DNA of 64,000 nt, taken from Halorubellus sp034808145 (GTDB lineage Archaea; Halobacteriota; Halobacteria; Halobacteriales; Natrialbaceae). Every line of letters begins with the position of its first letter. Positions within the stretch are counted from its first letter, which is position 1. The notes below the pieces were generated by a model. The model saw nothing but the letters and a program-made list of their open reading frames with translations. It had not been told where the DNA came from and searched no databases. Where the stretch lies: NCBI RefSeq assembly GCF_034808145.1, contig NZ_JAXHGM010000007.1:62001-126000 (forward strand), read 5' to 3'. Shown piece by piece: positions 25,405 to 32,827 of this stretch. The position numbers and the translations under genes are program-made.

Positions 25405-25644
25405 TCAGTCGGCGGTCGGAGCGACGGTCTCCGTCTCCGCCTCGTCGTCCATGTCAGAAGTGATGCCACCTGCGAGTGCAAACACCGCCGCCTTGTGGTC
25501 GGTTTTGGATTTGTGAATACTGGTTGGTCGGATACCGAGGGACTCGTATTCCTCGAGGTCGAGGTCGCCGTCGCTCCATGTGTCGTACTGTCCGGATACC
25601 TCCGCGAGAAGGCCGTGGAGGTGGATGAGCTCCTGCTTCTTCAT
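25405..25644 (-). CDS. UPF0058 family protein
   Basis: 79 residues from MKKQELIHLHGLLAEVSGQY, which is how the family begins; four upstream codons are excluded. The core continues YESLGIRPTSIHKSKTDHKA then AVFALAGGITSDM. This small helical archaeal family has no known biochemical role. The A+T-rich GGATAATAATATAAC element lies 27-36 bp upstream, one of the strongest promoters in the window. The acidic tail (DDEAETETVAPTAD) is a halophile feature. Confidence 0.9.
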   Translation of the reverse strand: MKKQELIHLHGLLAEVSGQYDTWSDGDLDLEEYESLGIRPTSIHKSKTDHKAAVFALAGGITSDMDDEAETETVAPTAD

Positions 25645-26014
25645 AACCAAAACCATCTATCGGCCCCAGGGTTATATTATTATCCCGTGTCGCGTTAACA
25701 CACTGCCCTTAGAGACCCGTGGTTATCGGGGGTAGCGGCCATGTGGCGTTCTCGACGGTGTTGAATTTAGGGTTCGGAGGAGTGTATTCGACGCGCGCGC
25801 GCCGGACCTCACAGCTGCCCGAGCATCGACCACGTACGTACCACGTCCCGATTCGGCTCGAACGCAACCGGCAGCCAACAGGTCTCGACGTGGACCAGTC
25901 ACGGTCGCTTCCGTCGACGCGGTCGGCCGCGTCGGCGCCGACGAGACGGTGCGCGAGCGTGGGCGGAGGGGTCGAGTATGAAGCTTTTTGGAGTGCTCGG
26001 TCCGTACTCGGAGT
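25645..26014. other. 370-bp intergenic region, strong symmetric TATA, no gene seen
   Basis: A TATATTATTAT stretch at 25671-25683 reads as a TATA box on both strands. On the minus strand it serves UPF0058. On the plus strand it would start an RNA near 25700 with no convincing ORF before aIF2-beta at 26015. Frames through here have poor codon bias. A small RNA is possible but I see no diagnostic structure. GAAGCTTTTTGG at 25979-25991 is the likely aIF2-beta promoter. Confidence 0.5.
25671..25680 (-). promoter_or_regulatory. TATA box of UPF0058 gene
   Basis: ATAATATAAC on the minus strand, 27-36 bp before the ATG at 25644. It is markedly A+T-rich against a G+C-rich background. Confidence 0.65.
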
Positions 26015-26419
26015 ATGGATTACGACGACCAGCTCGAGCGCGCGCTGGAGGAGACGCCGGACATCGAGGCCGGCGGTGATCGGTTCGACGTGCCCGACCC
26101 CGAGATTCGACAGGAGGGCAAGCTCACGGTGTACGAGAACTTCCAGGCGACGGTCGACCGCCTGAACCGCGACGAGGACCACGTGATGCAGTTCCTCCAG
26201 AACGAACTGGGGACGAGCGGTCACATCGACGAGAGCGGGCGCGCTCGGCTCAAGGGCGACTTCCGCGAGGTCCGCATCGAGGACGCACTGGAGGACTACG
26301 TCGAAGGGTACGTGCTGTGCTCGGAGTGCGGACTCCCGGACACGGTCTTCGAGCGCGAGGACGGCGTGCTCCTCATCCGCTGCGAGGCCTGCGGTGCGCA
26401 GTCCTCGACGGGCGTCTGA
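26015..26419 (+). CDS. Translation initiation factor aIF2 subunit beta
   Basis: 134 residues from MDYDDQLERALEETPDIEAG; nine upstream in-frame codons lie beyond the expected transcript start. Part of the aIF2 heterotrimer that delivers initiator Met-tRNA to the small ribosomal subunit. It has the central alpha/beta domain (MQFLQNELGTSGHIDESGRA, RLKGDFREVRIEDALEDYVE) and the C-terminal zinc ribbon CSECG ... CEACG at residues 109-127. Length is typical of archaeal IF2-beta. TATA-like AAGCTTTTTGG lies about 27 bp upstream. Confidence 0.93.
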   Translation: MDYDDQLERALEETPDIEAGGDRFDVPDPEIRQEGKLTVYENFQATVDRLNRDEDHVMQFLQNELGTSGHIDESGRARLKGDFREVRIEDALEDYVEGYVLCSECGLPDTVFEREDGVLLIRCEACGAQSSTGV

Positions 26420-26456
26420 CGGGAGCAGCTACGTTCTGCGACTGGACGACGAGCGG

Positions 26457-26636
26457 TCAGCCGAGTTGCTTGAGCGTCGAGAGGTCGTGGTCGGTCCGCA
26501 TGAACTCGGCGGTGGGGCGACTCGCGTGACAGTTCGGGCAGTGGAACGTGTCGCCGGCTCCCGGGAGGTCCGCTGGCGCGGTCTCCCAGTCCTTGCCGCA
26601 CTCGGGACAGAGAAGTCTCACGTACGTCTCGACCAT
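26457..26636 (-). CDS. Small zinc-ribbon protein (DUF7836-like)
   Basis: 59 residues from MVETYVRLLCPECGKDWETA, with a second pair in FHCPNCHASRPTAEFMRTDH, so Cys-x2-Cys twice: a zinc ribbon. Start 26636 is chosen over ATG 26651 because the minus-strand ATCTTTTTCAC (26660-26671) lies at the correct 27-bp distance. It is a well-conserved haloarchaeal small protein; I recall it as DUF7836 but am not certain of the number. Its position before the TFB gene, 82 bp apart, hints at an information-processing role only by proximity. Confidence 0.8.
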   Translation of the reverse strand: MVETYVRLLCPECGKDWETAPADLPGAGDTFHCPNCHASRPTAEFMRTDHDLSTLKQLG

Positions 26637-26718
26637 GTCACCCTCTAACATCACGGGGGGTGAAAAAGATTGCCGCTGCGGGGGTCGGACCGTGCGGTGC
26701 CGTCCCACGATTCGGGGG

Positions 26719-27723
26719 TCAGGCGATCGCGACGCCGGCGTCGGACGCCTCGAGGAGCTCCTTGTAGCGGTTGCGGATGGTGACCTCGCTGACGTTCGCG
26801 ACGTCGCCGACCTGGCTCTGCGTGACCTTCTCGTTGGTCAGGAGGCTCGCGGCGTACACGGCCGCTGCCGCGAGGCCGACGGGTGACTTCCCGGAGTGCA
26901 GGCCGGCCGACCGCGCGTTCTCCAGGAGCATCCGGGCGCGGCGTTCGCCCTCGTCGCTGAGGCCGAGCTCGCTCGCGAACCGCGGGACGTACTGGACGGG
27001 GTCGGCGGGCTGTATCTCGAGGTTGAGCTCGCGGACGACGTACCGGTACGTGCGGGTGAGCTCCATCTTTTCGACGCGCGAGACGAGCGCGATCTCGTCG
27101 AGGCTGCGGGGGGTGCCGGCCTGGCGGGCGGCGGCGTAGAGCGCGGCGGTGGCGACGCCCTCGATGCTGCGACCGGGGAGGAGGTCCTCGGCGAGCGCGC
27201 GGCGATAGATGACGCTCGCGGTCTCCCGGACGTTCTTCGGCAGCCCGAGGGCGCTGGCCATGCGGTCGATCTCGCCGAGGGCCTGCTTGAGGTTGCGTTC
27301 CTTCGAGTCGCGTGTGCGGAAGCGCTCGTTCCACGTGCGCAACCGCTGCATCTTCTGGCGTTGGCTGGCGCTGAGCTGGCGGCCGTAGGCGTCCTTGTTC
27401 TGCCAGCCGATGTTCGTCGAGAGGCCGTCGTCGTGCATCATCTTCGTGGTGGGGGCGCCGACGCGGGACTTCTGGTCGCGTTCGCTGGCGTCGAAGGCGC
27501 GCCACTCGGGGCCGCGGTCGACGGCGTCCTCCTCGACGACGAGCCCGCAGTCCTCGCAGACGCGTTCGCCGCGCGATTCGATGACGGCGACGGGGCCGCC
27601 ACACTCGGGGCAGTGGCGTTCGTCGACCTGCTCGCTCGTGGTCTCCGTGGCCGTCTCCGCGTCCGTTCGTTCGGGTCGTGTGGTCGCGTGCTGTTCGACG
27701 TCGGTTGTGGTTGTGTCGCTCAT
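26719..27723 (-). CDS. tfb: Transcription initiation factor IIB (TFB)
   Basis: 334 residues from MSDTTTTDVEQHATT. Recruits RNA polymerase to the TBP-TATA complex. The zinc ribbon is HCPECGGPVAVIES then CEDCG (Cys38, 41, 56, 59). The B-finger/linker is GPEWRAFDASERDQKSRVGA. Two cyclin folds follow (LKQALGEIDRMASALGLPKN and ARMLLENARSAGLHSGKSPV). The helix-turn-helix that reads the BRE is in the second (QSQVGDVANVSEVTIRNRYK). An in-frame ATG at 27799-27801 would add 26 residues. Haloarchaea have several TFB paralogues, so this is one of a set. Confidence 0.93.
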   Translation of the reverse strand: MSDTTTTDVEQHATTRPERTDAETATETTSEQVDERHCPECGGPVAVIESRGERVCEDCGLVVEEDAVDRGPEWRAFDASERDQKSRVGAPTTKMMHDDGLSTNIGWQNKDAYGRQLSASQRQKMQRLRTWNERFRTRDSKERNLKQALGEIDRMASALGLPKNVRETASVIYRRALAEDLLPGRSIEGVATAALYAAARQAGTPRSLDEIALVSRVEKMELTRTYRYVVRELNLEIQPADPVQYVPRFASELGLSDEGERRARMLLENARSAGLHSGKSPVGLAAAAVYAASLLTNEKVTQSQVGDVANVSEVTIRNRYKELLEASDAGVAIA

Positions 27724-27815
27724 GTGTTGGGTTCCTCTTCGGGTGCGGTCGGCTGCGGGGCGAGAAGAAAGACGAGCCCAGCAGGACTGTTCCTCACCCA
27801 TAGTAAGTGCGACAA

Positions 27816-27846
27816 GCATATAAACCTTTGTCCTAGTTTATATAGG
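27816..27846 (-). promoter_or_regulatory. Two TATA boxes before TFB
   Basis: Minus-strand GGTTTATATGC (27816-27826) and CCTATATAAACT (27834-27846) are both strong TATA matches about 19 bp apart. The proximal one would start RNA near 27795, the distal near 27814, upstream of an alternative in-frame ATG at 27801. Confidence 0.6.
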
Positions 27847-27881
27847 GTCGCTCGTTACGTACTTGAATCCGTCGGAGAAAC

Positions 27882-27900
27882 GCGGAACGTTCAAGTCCGC
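27882..27900. promoter_or_regulatory. Palindromic element upstream of TFB promoters
   Basis: GCGGA-ACGTTCAAG-TCCGC, 5-bp arms around a 9-nt centre, about 40 bp above the distal TATA box. The central GAACGTTCAAGT is also present at 62403-62414. A regulatory role is speculative. Confidence 0.25.
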
Positions 27901-27998
27901 TTCGGTCGCCGCGGGCGTCGGCCTCCAGCCCGCATCGGCGGCGGGCCGCGCGACCCGTCGCGCGAACCGTTCGCCTCCCGGAGGTGTCGGTCGTCGCG

Positions 27999-30404
27999 TT
28001 ACCGGCGCCGTGCTAGGAACGCGGCCCCGAGCAGCGCGAGGACGGCGACGGCGACCCCGAAGCCGGGCGACCCGCCCGACCCGCTCTCGTCGTCCATCCC
28101 GCTCGTCTCATCGTCCATCATCGTCGTCTCTTCGCCCATCATCGTCGTCCCCTCGTCCATCGTCGTCATCGCCTCGCCGGTGAACGTCACGTCGCCCGCG
28201 GCGACGACCGCGCCGCCGTCGGCGACGTAGGGCGCGTCGTCCGCGCCCTCGCTGGAGACGAAGTCGTACGACTCGTCACCGTCGGTGTCCTGGTGCGGCA
28301 TCGCGATGAGGGTCGTGTCCGCCTCGACCGGGGAGTCGAGGGTTATCTCGACGTCCTCGTGCGTCCCCGCCTCGAGGTACGTCGAGGTTCCGCGGACGCT
28401 CTCGAACACCGCGCCGTCCTGGAGCGTCGCGTCGTGGATCGTCACGAACCCGCCCTTGTTCATCGTCACGGAGTCGACGACCACCGTCTGGCCGTCGGTC
28501 TCCTGCGCGCTGAACGAGACGGTCGCCGCCGGCGTGACCGTCACCTGCGCTGTCGTCACGACCGCACCACCCGCTGCGACGTACGGACCGTCGCTGGCGC
28601 CCTCGCTCGTGAGGAAGTCGTACGTCTCGTCGCCGTCGGTCTCCTGATGCGCCATCGGGACGACCGTGGCGTTCGCCGACAGCGGCGAGTCCAGCATGAC
28701 GGTCACGTTCTCGTGCGTGCCCGGCCCGAGGTACTCGCTCGTGCCGCGGACGCTGTCGAACACCGCACCGTCGAGCAGCGTGCCGTCGTGGACGGTGACG
28801 TACCCGCCGTCGTGGAGCGTCACCGAGTCGATGGTGACCATCGAGCCGTCGTTCGTCTGGTTGCTCGCGGTCACGACCGCCTGTACGCTCACACGAGCGG
28901 TGTCGACGACCGCCCCGCCGTTCGCGACGTAGGGCCCGTCGTCGGCGCCGTCGCTCGTCGTGAAGTCGTACGTCTCGTCGCCGTCGGTGTCCTTGTGCGC
29001 CATCGGGACGAGCGTCGCCGTCGACCGGACTGGCTCGTCGAGCGTGACCGTCACCGCCTCGTGGTGACCGGCCTCGAGGTACGCGCTCGTGCCGACGACG
29101 CTCCCGAACGTCTCGCCCGCGAACAGCGAGCTGTCGTGGACCGTCACGAACCCGCCCTCGCTGAGGTCGACGTCGGTCACCGTCACGGTCTGGCCGTCGC
29201 TCGTCTGGTCGTCCATCGACACGCTCGCGCTCACCGACACCGTGCCGACGTCGACGACCGCGCTCCCGTCCTGCGTGTACGGTCCGTCCTGGCTCCCGTT
29301 CGTCGTCAGGAAGTCGTACGTGTCGTCGCGGTCCGTGTCCTTGTGCGGCATCGCGACGAGCGCGGACTCGTTCTCGACGCCGTCGTCGAGGACGACCTCG
29401 ACCTGCGCGTGGTAGCCGGGCGCGAGCTTCGCGCTCGTGCCGCGGACGCTGTCGAACACCGCGCCGTCGAGCAGCGAGGCGTCGTGAATCGTCACGAACC
29501 CGCCCTGGGGCACGAAGACGTCCTCGACGACGACGCGCTCACCGCCGCTCGTCTGGTTCGCGAGCGTCGCGTCGGCCGTGTTCGACTGCACGACGCTCAT
29601 CGTGTCGACGACCGCGCTCCCCGCGGCGTCCGCGTACGGGCCGTCGTCGCTCCCCTCGCTCGTCGCGAAGTCGTACTCCTGATCGTCGTCGGTGTCCATG
29701 TGCGCCATCGGAACGAGCGTCGCGTTCCGCGTCACGGCGCTCTGGAGCGTGATGCGGACGTTCTCGTGTACGCCGGCCTCGAGGTAGTCGCTCGTGCCAC
29801 GGATGCTCTCGAACACCGCACCGTCGGTGACGGAGGCGTCGTGGATGGTCACGAACCCGCCCTGCGAGAGTTCGACGCGGTCGACGACGATGACGCCGCC
29901 GTTCGTCGGGACGTCCGTCGCGGACACGGTCGCGGAGACCGTGACGTTCGCCGACGTCATCACGATATCGCCGTCCATCGTGTACGGCCCGTCGACCTCG
30001 CCGTTCGACGAGACGAACGTGTACGCGCGGTCGCCGTTCGTGTCCCGGTGCGCCATCGCGAACAGCGTGTCGTCCTCGCCGAGGGGCTCGTCGAGCGTCA
30101 CGGTGACGTTCTCGTGCGTGCCCGCCTCGAGGTACTCGCTGGTGCCGCGGACGCTCCCGAGGACGTCGCCGTCCCCGAGCGTCGAGTCGTGGATGGTGAC
30201 GAACCCGCCCTCGTCGAGCGTCACCCGGTCGACGGTGACTGTCGTCCCACCGGACGTTCCGCCGGAGAACTCGACCATCGCCTGCGTTTGTGCTGCCGTT
30301 TCGTTCGTCGCGTCTACAGTCTGCGTGCCGACAGCCGTCGCCGTCGCGACCCCGGAGATCGCGAACATGCAGACGACCAACAACACGGTGATGCGTGACC
30401 GCAT
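27999..30404 (-). CDS. PGF-CTERM surface protein with six DUF7282 repeats
   Basis: 801 residues from MRSRITVLLVVCMFAISGVA, a Sec signal peptide. Six modules of about 115 residues follow, each with (S/D)xGGFVTIHDxxLxDG, a V-G/R-GTSxYLEAGTHE segment, an (P/A)MAHxDTDGDExYDF step and a (D/G)GPYxxxG turn. The last 90 residues are a Met/Thr/Asp-rich stalk, then GSGGSPGFGVAVAVLALLG and ARRR: a PGF-CTERM sorting signal for archaeosortase A and lipid anchoring. Sequons (NETA, NVTV, NATL) are abundant, making it a plausible client of N-glycosylation. Minus-strand CTTTAAGTA at 30424-30432 is its TATA box. Binding partner unknown. Confidence 0.88.
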   Translation of the reverse strand: MRSRITVLLVVCMFAISGVATATAVGTQTVDATNETAAQTQAMVEFSGGTSGGTTVTVDRVTLDEGGFVTIHDSTLGDGDVLGSVRGTSEYLEAGTHENVTVTLDEPLGEDDTLFAMAHRDTNGDRAYTFVSSNGEVDGPYTMDGDIVMTSANVTVSATVSATDVPTNGGVIVVDRVELSQGGFVTIHDASVTDGAVFESIRGTSDYLEAGVHENVRITLQSAVTRNATLVPMAHMDTDDDQEYDFATSEGSDDGPYADAAGSAVVDTMSVVQSNTADATLANQTSGGERVVVEDVFVPQGGFVTIHDASLLDGAVFDSVRGTSAKLAPGYHAQVEVVLDDGVENESALVAMPHKDTDRDDTYDFLTTNGSQDGPYTQDGSAVVDVGTVSVSASVSMDDQTSDGQTVTVTDVDLSEGGFVTVHDSSLFAGETFGSVVGTSAYLEAGHHEAVTVTLDEPVRSTATLVPMAHKDTDGDETYDFTTSDGADDGPYVANGGAVVDTARVSVQAVVTASNQTNDGSMVTIDSVTLHDGGYVTVHDGTLLDGAVFDSVRGTSEYLGPGTHENVTVMLDSPLSANATVVPMAHQETDGDETYDFLTSEGASDGPYVAAGGAVVTTAQVTVTPAATVSFSAQETDGQTVVVDSVTMNKGGFVTIHDATLQDGAVFESVRGTSTYLEAGTHEDVEITLDSPVEADTTLIAMPHQDTDGDESYDFVSSEGADDAPYVADGGAVVAAGDVTFTGEAMTTMDEGTTMMGEETTMMDDETSGMDDESGSGGSPGFGVAVAVLALLGAAFLARRR

Positions 30405-30750
30405 ACACGGTCCAACCACGACCTACTTAAAGAGGATATTCCGAACTACGGCCCGCCTCTCACCCAATTCTCCCCCCAAAACACCCCCGTCAGGCGAATC
30501 CAGGCGCGAATCACCGCAACCGCGAGCACGACCCCCCCCGCTCGAACGCAGTACTTAAAGCAGCGTTCGGACCGCGGCGTCGAGAGAACCAGAACCGGCG
30601 GAACCCAGGCCGGGGAGCCAGGGTCGACGAGGACAGGGCTGGCGAAGCAGGAGCGACGGAGTCAGGGCCGGTGACGTAAGAGCGGCGAGGAGGCCGGCGG
30701 ACGTGGGAGGAAGGGAACCGCAGGGTGCGTGGGCGACGGTCGAGGAGCGT
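30405..30750. other. 346-bp intergenic region with two similar TATA-like elements
   Basis: Holds the DUF7282 promoter (CTTTAAGTA, minus strand, 30424-30432). A second copy of CTTTAAGTA lies at about 30550-30558. The remainder is G/A-rich low-complexity sequence with no ORF of convincing composition. Confidence 0.5.
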
Positions 30751-31059
30751 TCAGTCCCAGGCCGTCCACGCGAGGAAGCCGAGTGCGACCGCTTCGACGA
30801 CGTGAATCGCCATCTGCCACTGCCAGACGATGTTCGGCACCGCACTCGACGCCCACCAGGCAGAGAGCTGCGGGTCGAGGATGTAGTAGTACACCACGCC
30901 GACGTTCTCCGCCAGCAACAGCAGCGCGAACACGAGGAGCCCCAGCGTGTGCTTCGAGCGGAACTTCGCGTAGTTCCGGCCCCACACGTACGTCAAGGCC
31001 AGCAGTAGCACCACGTTCACGCCCGCCGCAGCCTGTGCGACGGTCACCCAGATACTCAT
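30751..31059 (-). CDS. Small membrane protein, partner of the wHTH regulator
   Basis: 102 residues, three transmembrane helices: VTVAQAAAGVNVVLLLALTY, LGLLVFALLLLAENVGVVYY and a C-terminal one around QMAIHVVEAVALGFLAWTAW. The loop WGRNYAKFRSKHTLG is basic and so probably cytosolic. The pairing with a winged-helix regulator just upstream suggests membrane-signal sensing or stress response, an inference. It overlaps the end of the 44-codon ORF and has its own TATA-like GTATATCC 27-35 bp upstream. Confidence 0.8.
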   Translation of the reverse strand: MSIWVTVAQAAAGVNVVLLLALTYVWGRNYAKFRSKHTLGLLVFALLLLAENVGVVYYYILDPQLSAWWASSAVPNIVWQWQMAIHVVEAVALGFLAWTAWD

Positions 31060-31190
31060 CTACACCACCGTACCGTGCTGCCGTGGATATACTCTTTCCC
31101 AATTTCGGCCACAGTCTCTTCCCCCTTCAGCGGTTTCGAGCCGCGAGCACGCTCGATGGCGGCGTCGCGACGTGTCGTGTTCCCTGTCAT
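31056..31190 (-). CDS. 44-codon ORF bridging wHTH and membrane-protein genes
   Basis: ATG at 31188-31190 overlaps the stop of the wHTH gene as ATGA. After 44 codons its TGA overlaps the ATG of the membrane-protein gene in the same way. The product would be MTGNTTRRDAAIERARGSKP and 24 more residues ending TVRWCR. About two thirds of third positions are G/C against roughly nine tenths in neighbours, and a TATA-like GTATATCC lies inside it. It could therefore be simply a promoter region that happens to be open. Confidence 0.35.
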   Translation of the reverse strand: MTGNTTRRDAAIERARGSKPLKGEETVAEIGKEYIHGSTVRWCR

Positions 31191-31465
31191 GCCTCCACCT
31201 CCGCGGCGACCTCCTCGACGACGTGCCAGTGGTCCCGCGCCTGCTCGGTCGGCAGGTAGACGGCGCCGTAGTCGTCGCCGGATTTCTTGACGACGTCGTT
31301 GTCGACGAGCACGTCGAGGTGGTGCCTGACGGTCTTGTAGTCCAGGTCCAGTGCCTCCGCGAGCTGATTGGCGTTCCGTGGTCGTTCGTCGATGGCGTCG
31401 AGCAGACGGATGCGGTTCTCACCGCCTCGCGTGCCCGTCAGCACGTACCACAGGACGCCCTCCAT
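31187..31465 (-). CDS. Winged helix-turn-helix (ArsR-like) transcription regulator
   Basis: 92 residues. GTRGGENRIRLLDAIDERPR is the first helix pair. NANQLAEALDLDYKTVRHHL is the helix-turn-helix with recognition helix YKTVRHHLDVL. DNDVVKKSGDDYGAVYLPTE is the beta-wing. No cysteine pair for metal sensing, so not a classical ArsR metal sensor. It heads the minus-strand group with the small membrane protein. Divergent from the cystathionine-synthase-type gene, with 199 bp between them. Confidence 0.87.
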   Translation of the reverse strand: MEGVLWYVLTGTRGGENRIRLLDAIDERPRNANQLAEALDLDYKTVRHHLDVLVDNDVVKKSGDDYGAVYLPTEQARDHWHVVEEVAAEVEA

Positions 31466-31664
31466 TCGTACGACTCGACTCGCTCCCCCCTCATGACTCT
31501 AACGACGGCGGGCGATTCCGGCCGGATCCGTCAACGACGCGACCGCGGGTCGACCCCGACCGGGTCGGGTGGGGCGTCGCGCGCCAGACCGCACCCGGGG
31601 ATGGCCCTGGACGCGTCTCCGGTACCGGCGATACCTATTTGCGGTCGTCGCGAGAGGTGCGTGC

Positions 31665-32825
31665 ATGGACGACCATCGCTTCGAGACGCGCGAGGTACAC
31701 TCCCACGAGCGCCGGGACCCGTTCGGGGCGCTCATGCCACCGATATACGCGAACTCGACGTACGAGTACGCGTCGCCGACGGAGACCAAGGCCGGGTTCC
31801 GGTACTCGCGGGACGCGGTGCCGACGCGGACGGCGCTGGAGGAGTCGTTCGCGGCCTTCGAGGGCGGCGAGCACGCGAGCGCGTTCGCGTCCGGGATGGC
31901 CGCCATCGACGCCGTGTTCACGGCGACGCTGTCCGCGGGCGATCACGTCGTCGCCGCGGAGAACCTGTACGCGGAGACCCACGACCTCCTCACCGACGTC
32001 TACGCGGAGTACGGCGTCGAGATGACGAACGCCCCGGTGACGGACGTGGACGCTATCGCGGACGCGATGCGGCCGGAGACGGCGCTCGTGTACTTCGAAT
32101 CGCCGACGAACCCGATGCTGAACGTCGGTGACATCGCGGCCGCGGCCGACGTCGCGCACGAGCACGACGCCCTGCTCGCGATCGACAACACGTTCGCGTC
32201 GCCGTACCTCCAGCGGCCGCTCGAACTCGGCGCCGACCTCGTCGTCGAGTCGCTCACGAAGTACCAGTGCGGGCACTCCGACGCCATCGCGGGCGCGGTC
32301 GCGACGAACGACGACGACCTCGCGGACGAGGTCGAGTACGTCCAGTACCGGCGTGGCGGGATTCCGAGTCCGTTCGAGTGCTTCCTCGTCCTCAGGGGGA
32401 TGAAGACCCTGAGCTCGCGGATGGACCGCCACTGCGCGAACGCGCGAGCGGTCGTGGACGCGCTCGTCGCGAACGAGCACGTCACCGAGGTGTACTATCC
32501 GGGCCTGGAATCCCACGAGAACCACGACGTCGCGGCGCGCCAGATGGACGACTACGGTGCGATGGTCGCGTTCGAGCTCGACGGCGACGTCGACACCGTC
32601 ACGGAGTTCGCCGCGGGCCTGGAGGTCGTCACGCTCGCGGAGAGCCTCGGCGGCGTCGAGAGCCTCGTGGAGGTGCCGGCGACGATGACCCACCAGGACC
32701 TCTCGGCGGCGGAGCTGGCGGCGGCGGGCATCCCGGAGACGCTCGTCCGGTTGAGCGTCGGCACGGAGCACGCTGACGACCTCGTCGCGGACGTGGAGCG
32801 CGCCATCGCGGCGGCGTTCGAGTAG
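31665..32825 (+). CDS. PLP-dependent trans-sulfuration enzyme (cystathionine gamma-synthase/lyase family)
   Basis: 386 residues from MDDHRFETREVHSHERRDPF, with ATACCTATTTGC 27 bp upstream. Cys/Met metabolism PLP domain: RYSRDAVPTRTALEESFAAF, FASGMAAIDAVF, YFESPTNPMLNVGDI, LLAIDNTFASPYLQRPLELG and the Schiff-base Lys199 in SLTKYQCGHSDAIAG. C-terminal VTLAESLGGVESLVEVPATM and RLSVGTEHADDLV are typical. Cystathionine gamma-synthase, gamma-lyase and O-acetylhomoserine sulfhydrylase share these motifs, so exact specificity is open. Followed after 2 nt by an M20 peptidase, so co-transcribed. Confidence 0.88.
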   Translation: MDDHRFETREVHSHERRDPFGALMPPIYANSTYEYASPTETKAGFRYSRDAVPTRTALEESFAAFEGGEHASAFASGMAAIDAVFTATLSAGDHVVAAENLYAETHDLLTDVYAEYGVEMTNAPVTDVDAIADAMRPETALVYFESPTNPMLNVGDIAAAADVAHEHDALLAIDNTFASPYLQRPLELGADLVVESLTKYQCGHSDAIAGAVATNDDDLADEVEYVQYRRGGIPSPFECFLVLRGMKTLSSRMDRHCANARAVVDALVANEHVTEVYYPGLESHENHDVAARQMDDYGAMVAFELDGDVDTVTEFAAGLEVVTLAESLGGVESLVEVPATMTHQDLSAAELAAAGIPETLVRLSVGTEHADDLVADVERAIAAAFE

Positions 32826-32827
32826 CG

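Noticed and set aside
28293..30398. 701-codon plus-strand frame opposite the DUF7282 protein
   Set aside because: Repeat structure is only the mirror of the six real repeats; no start signal or motif.
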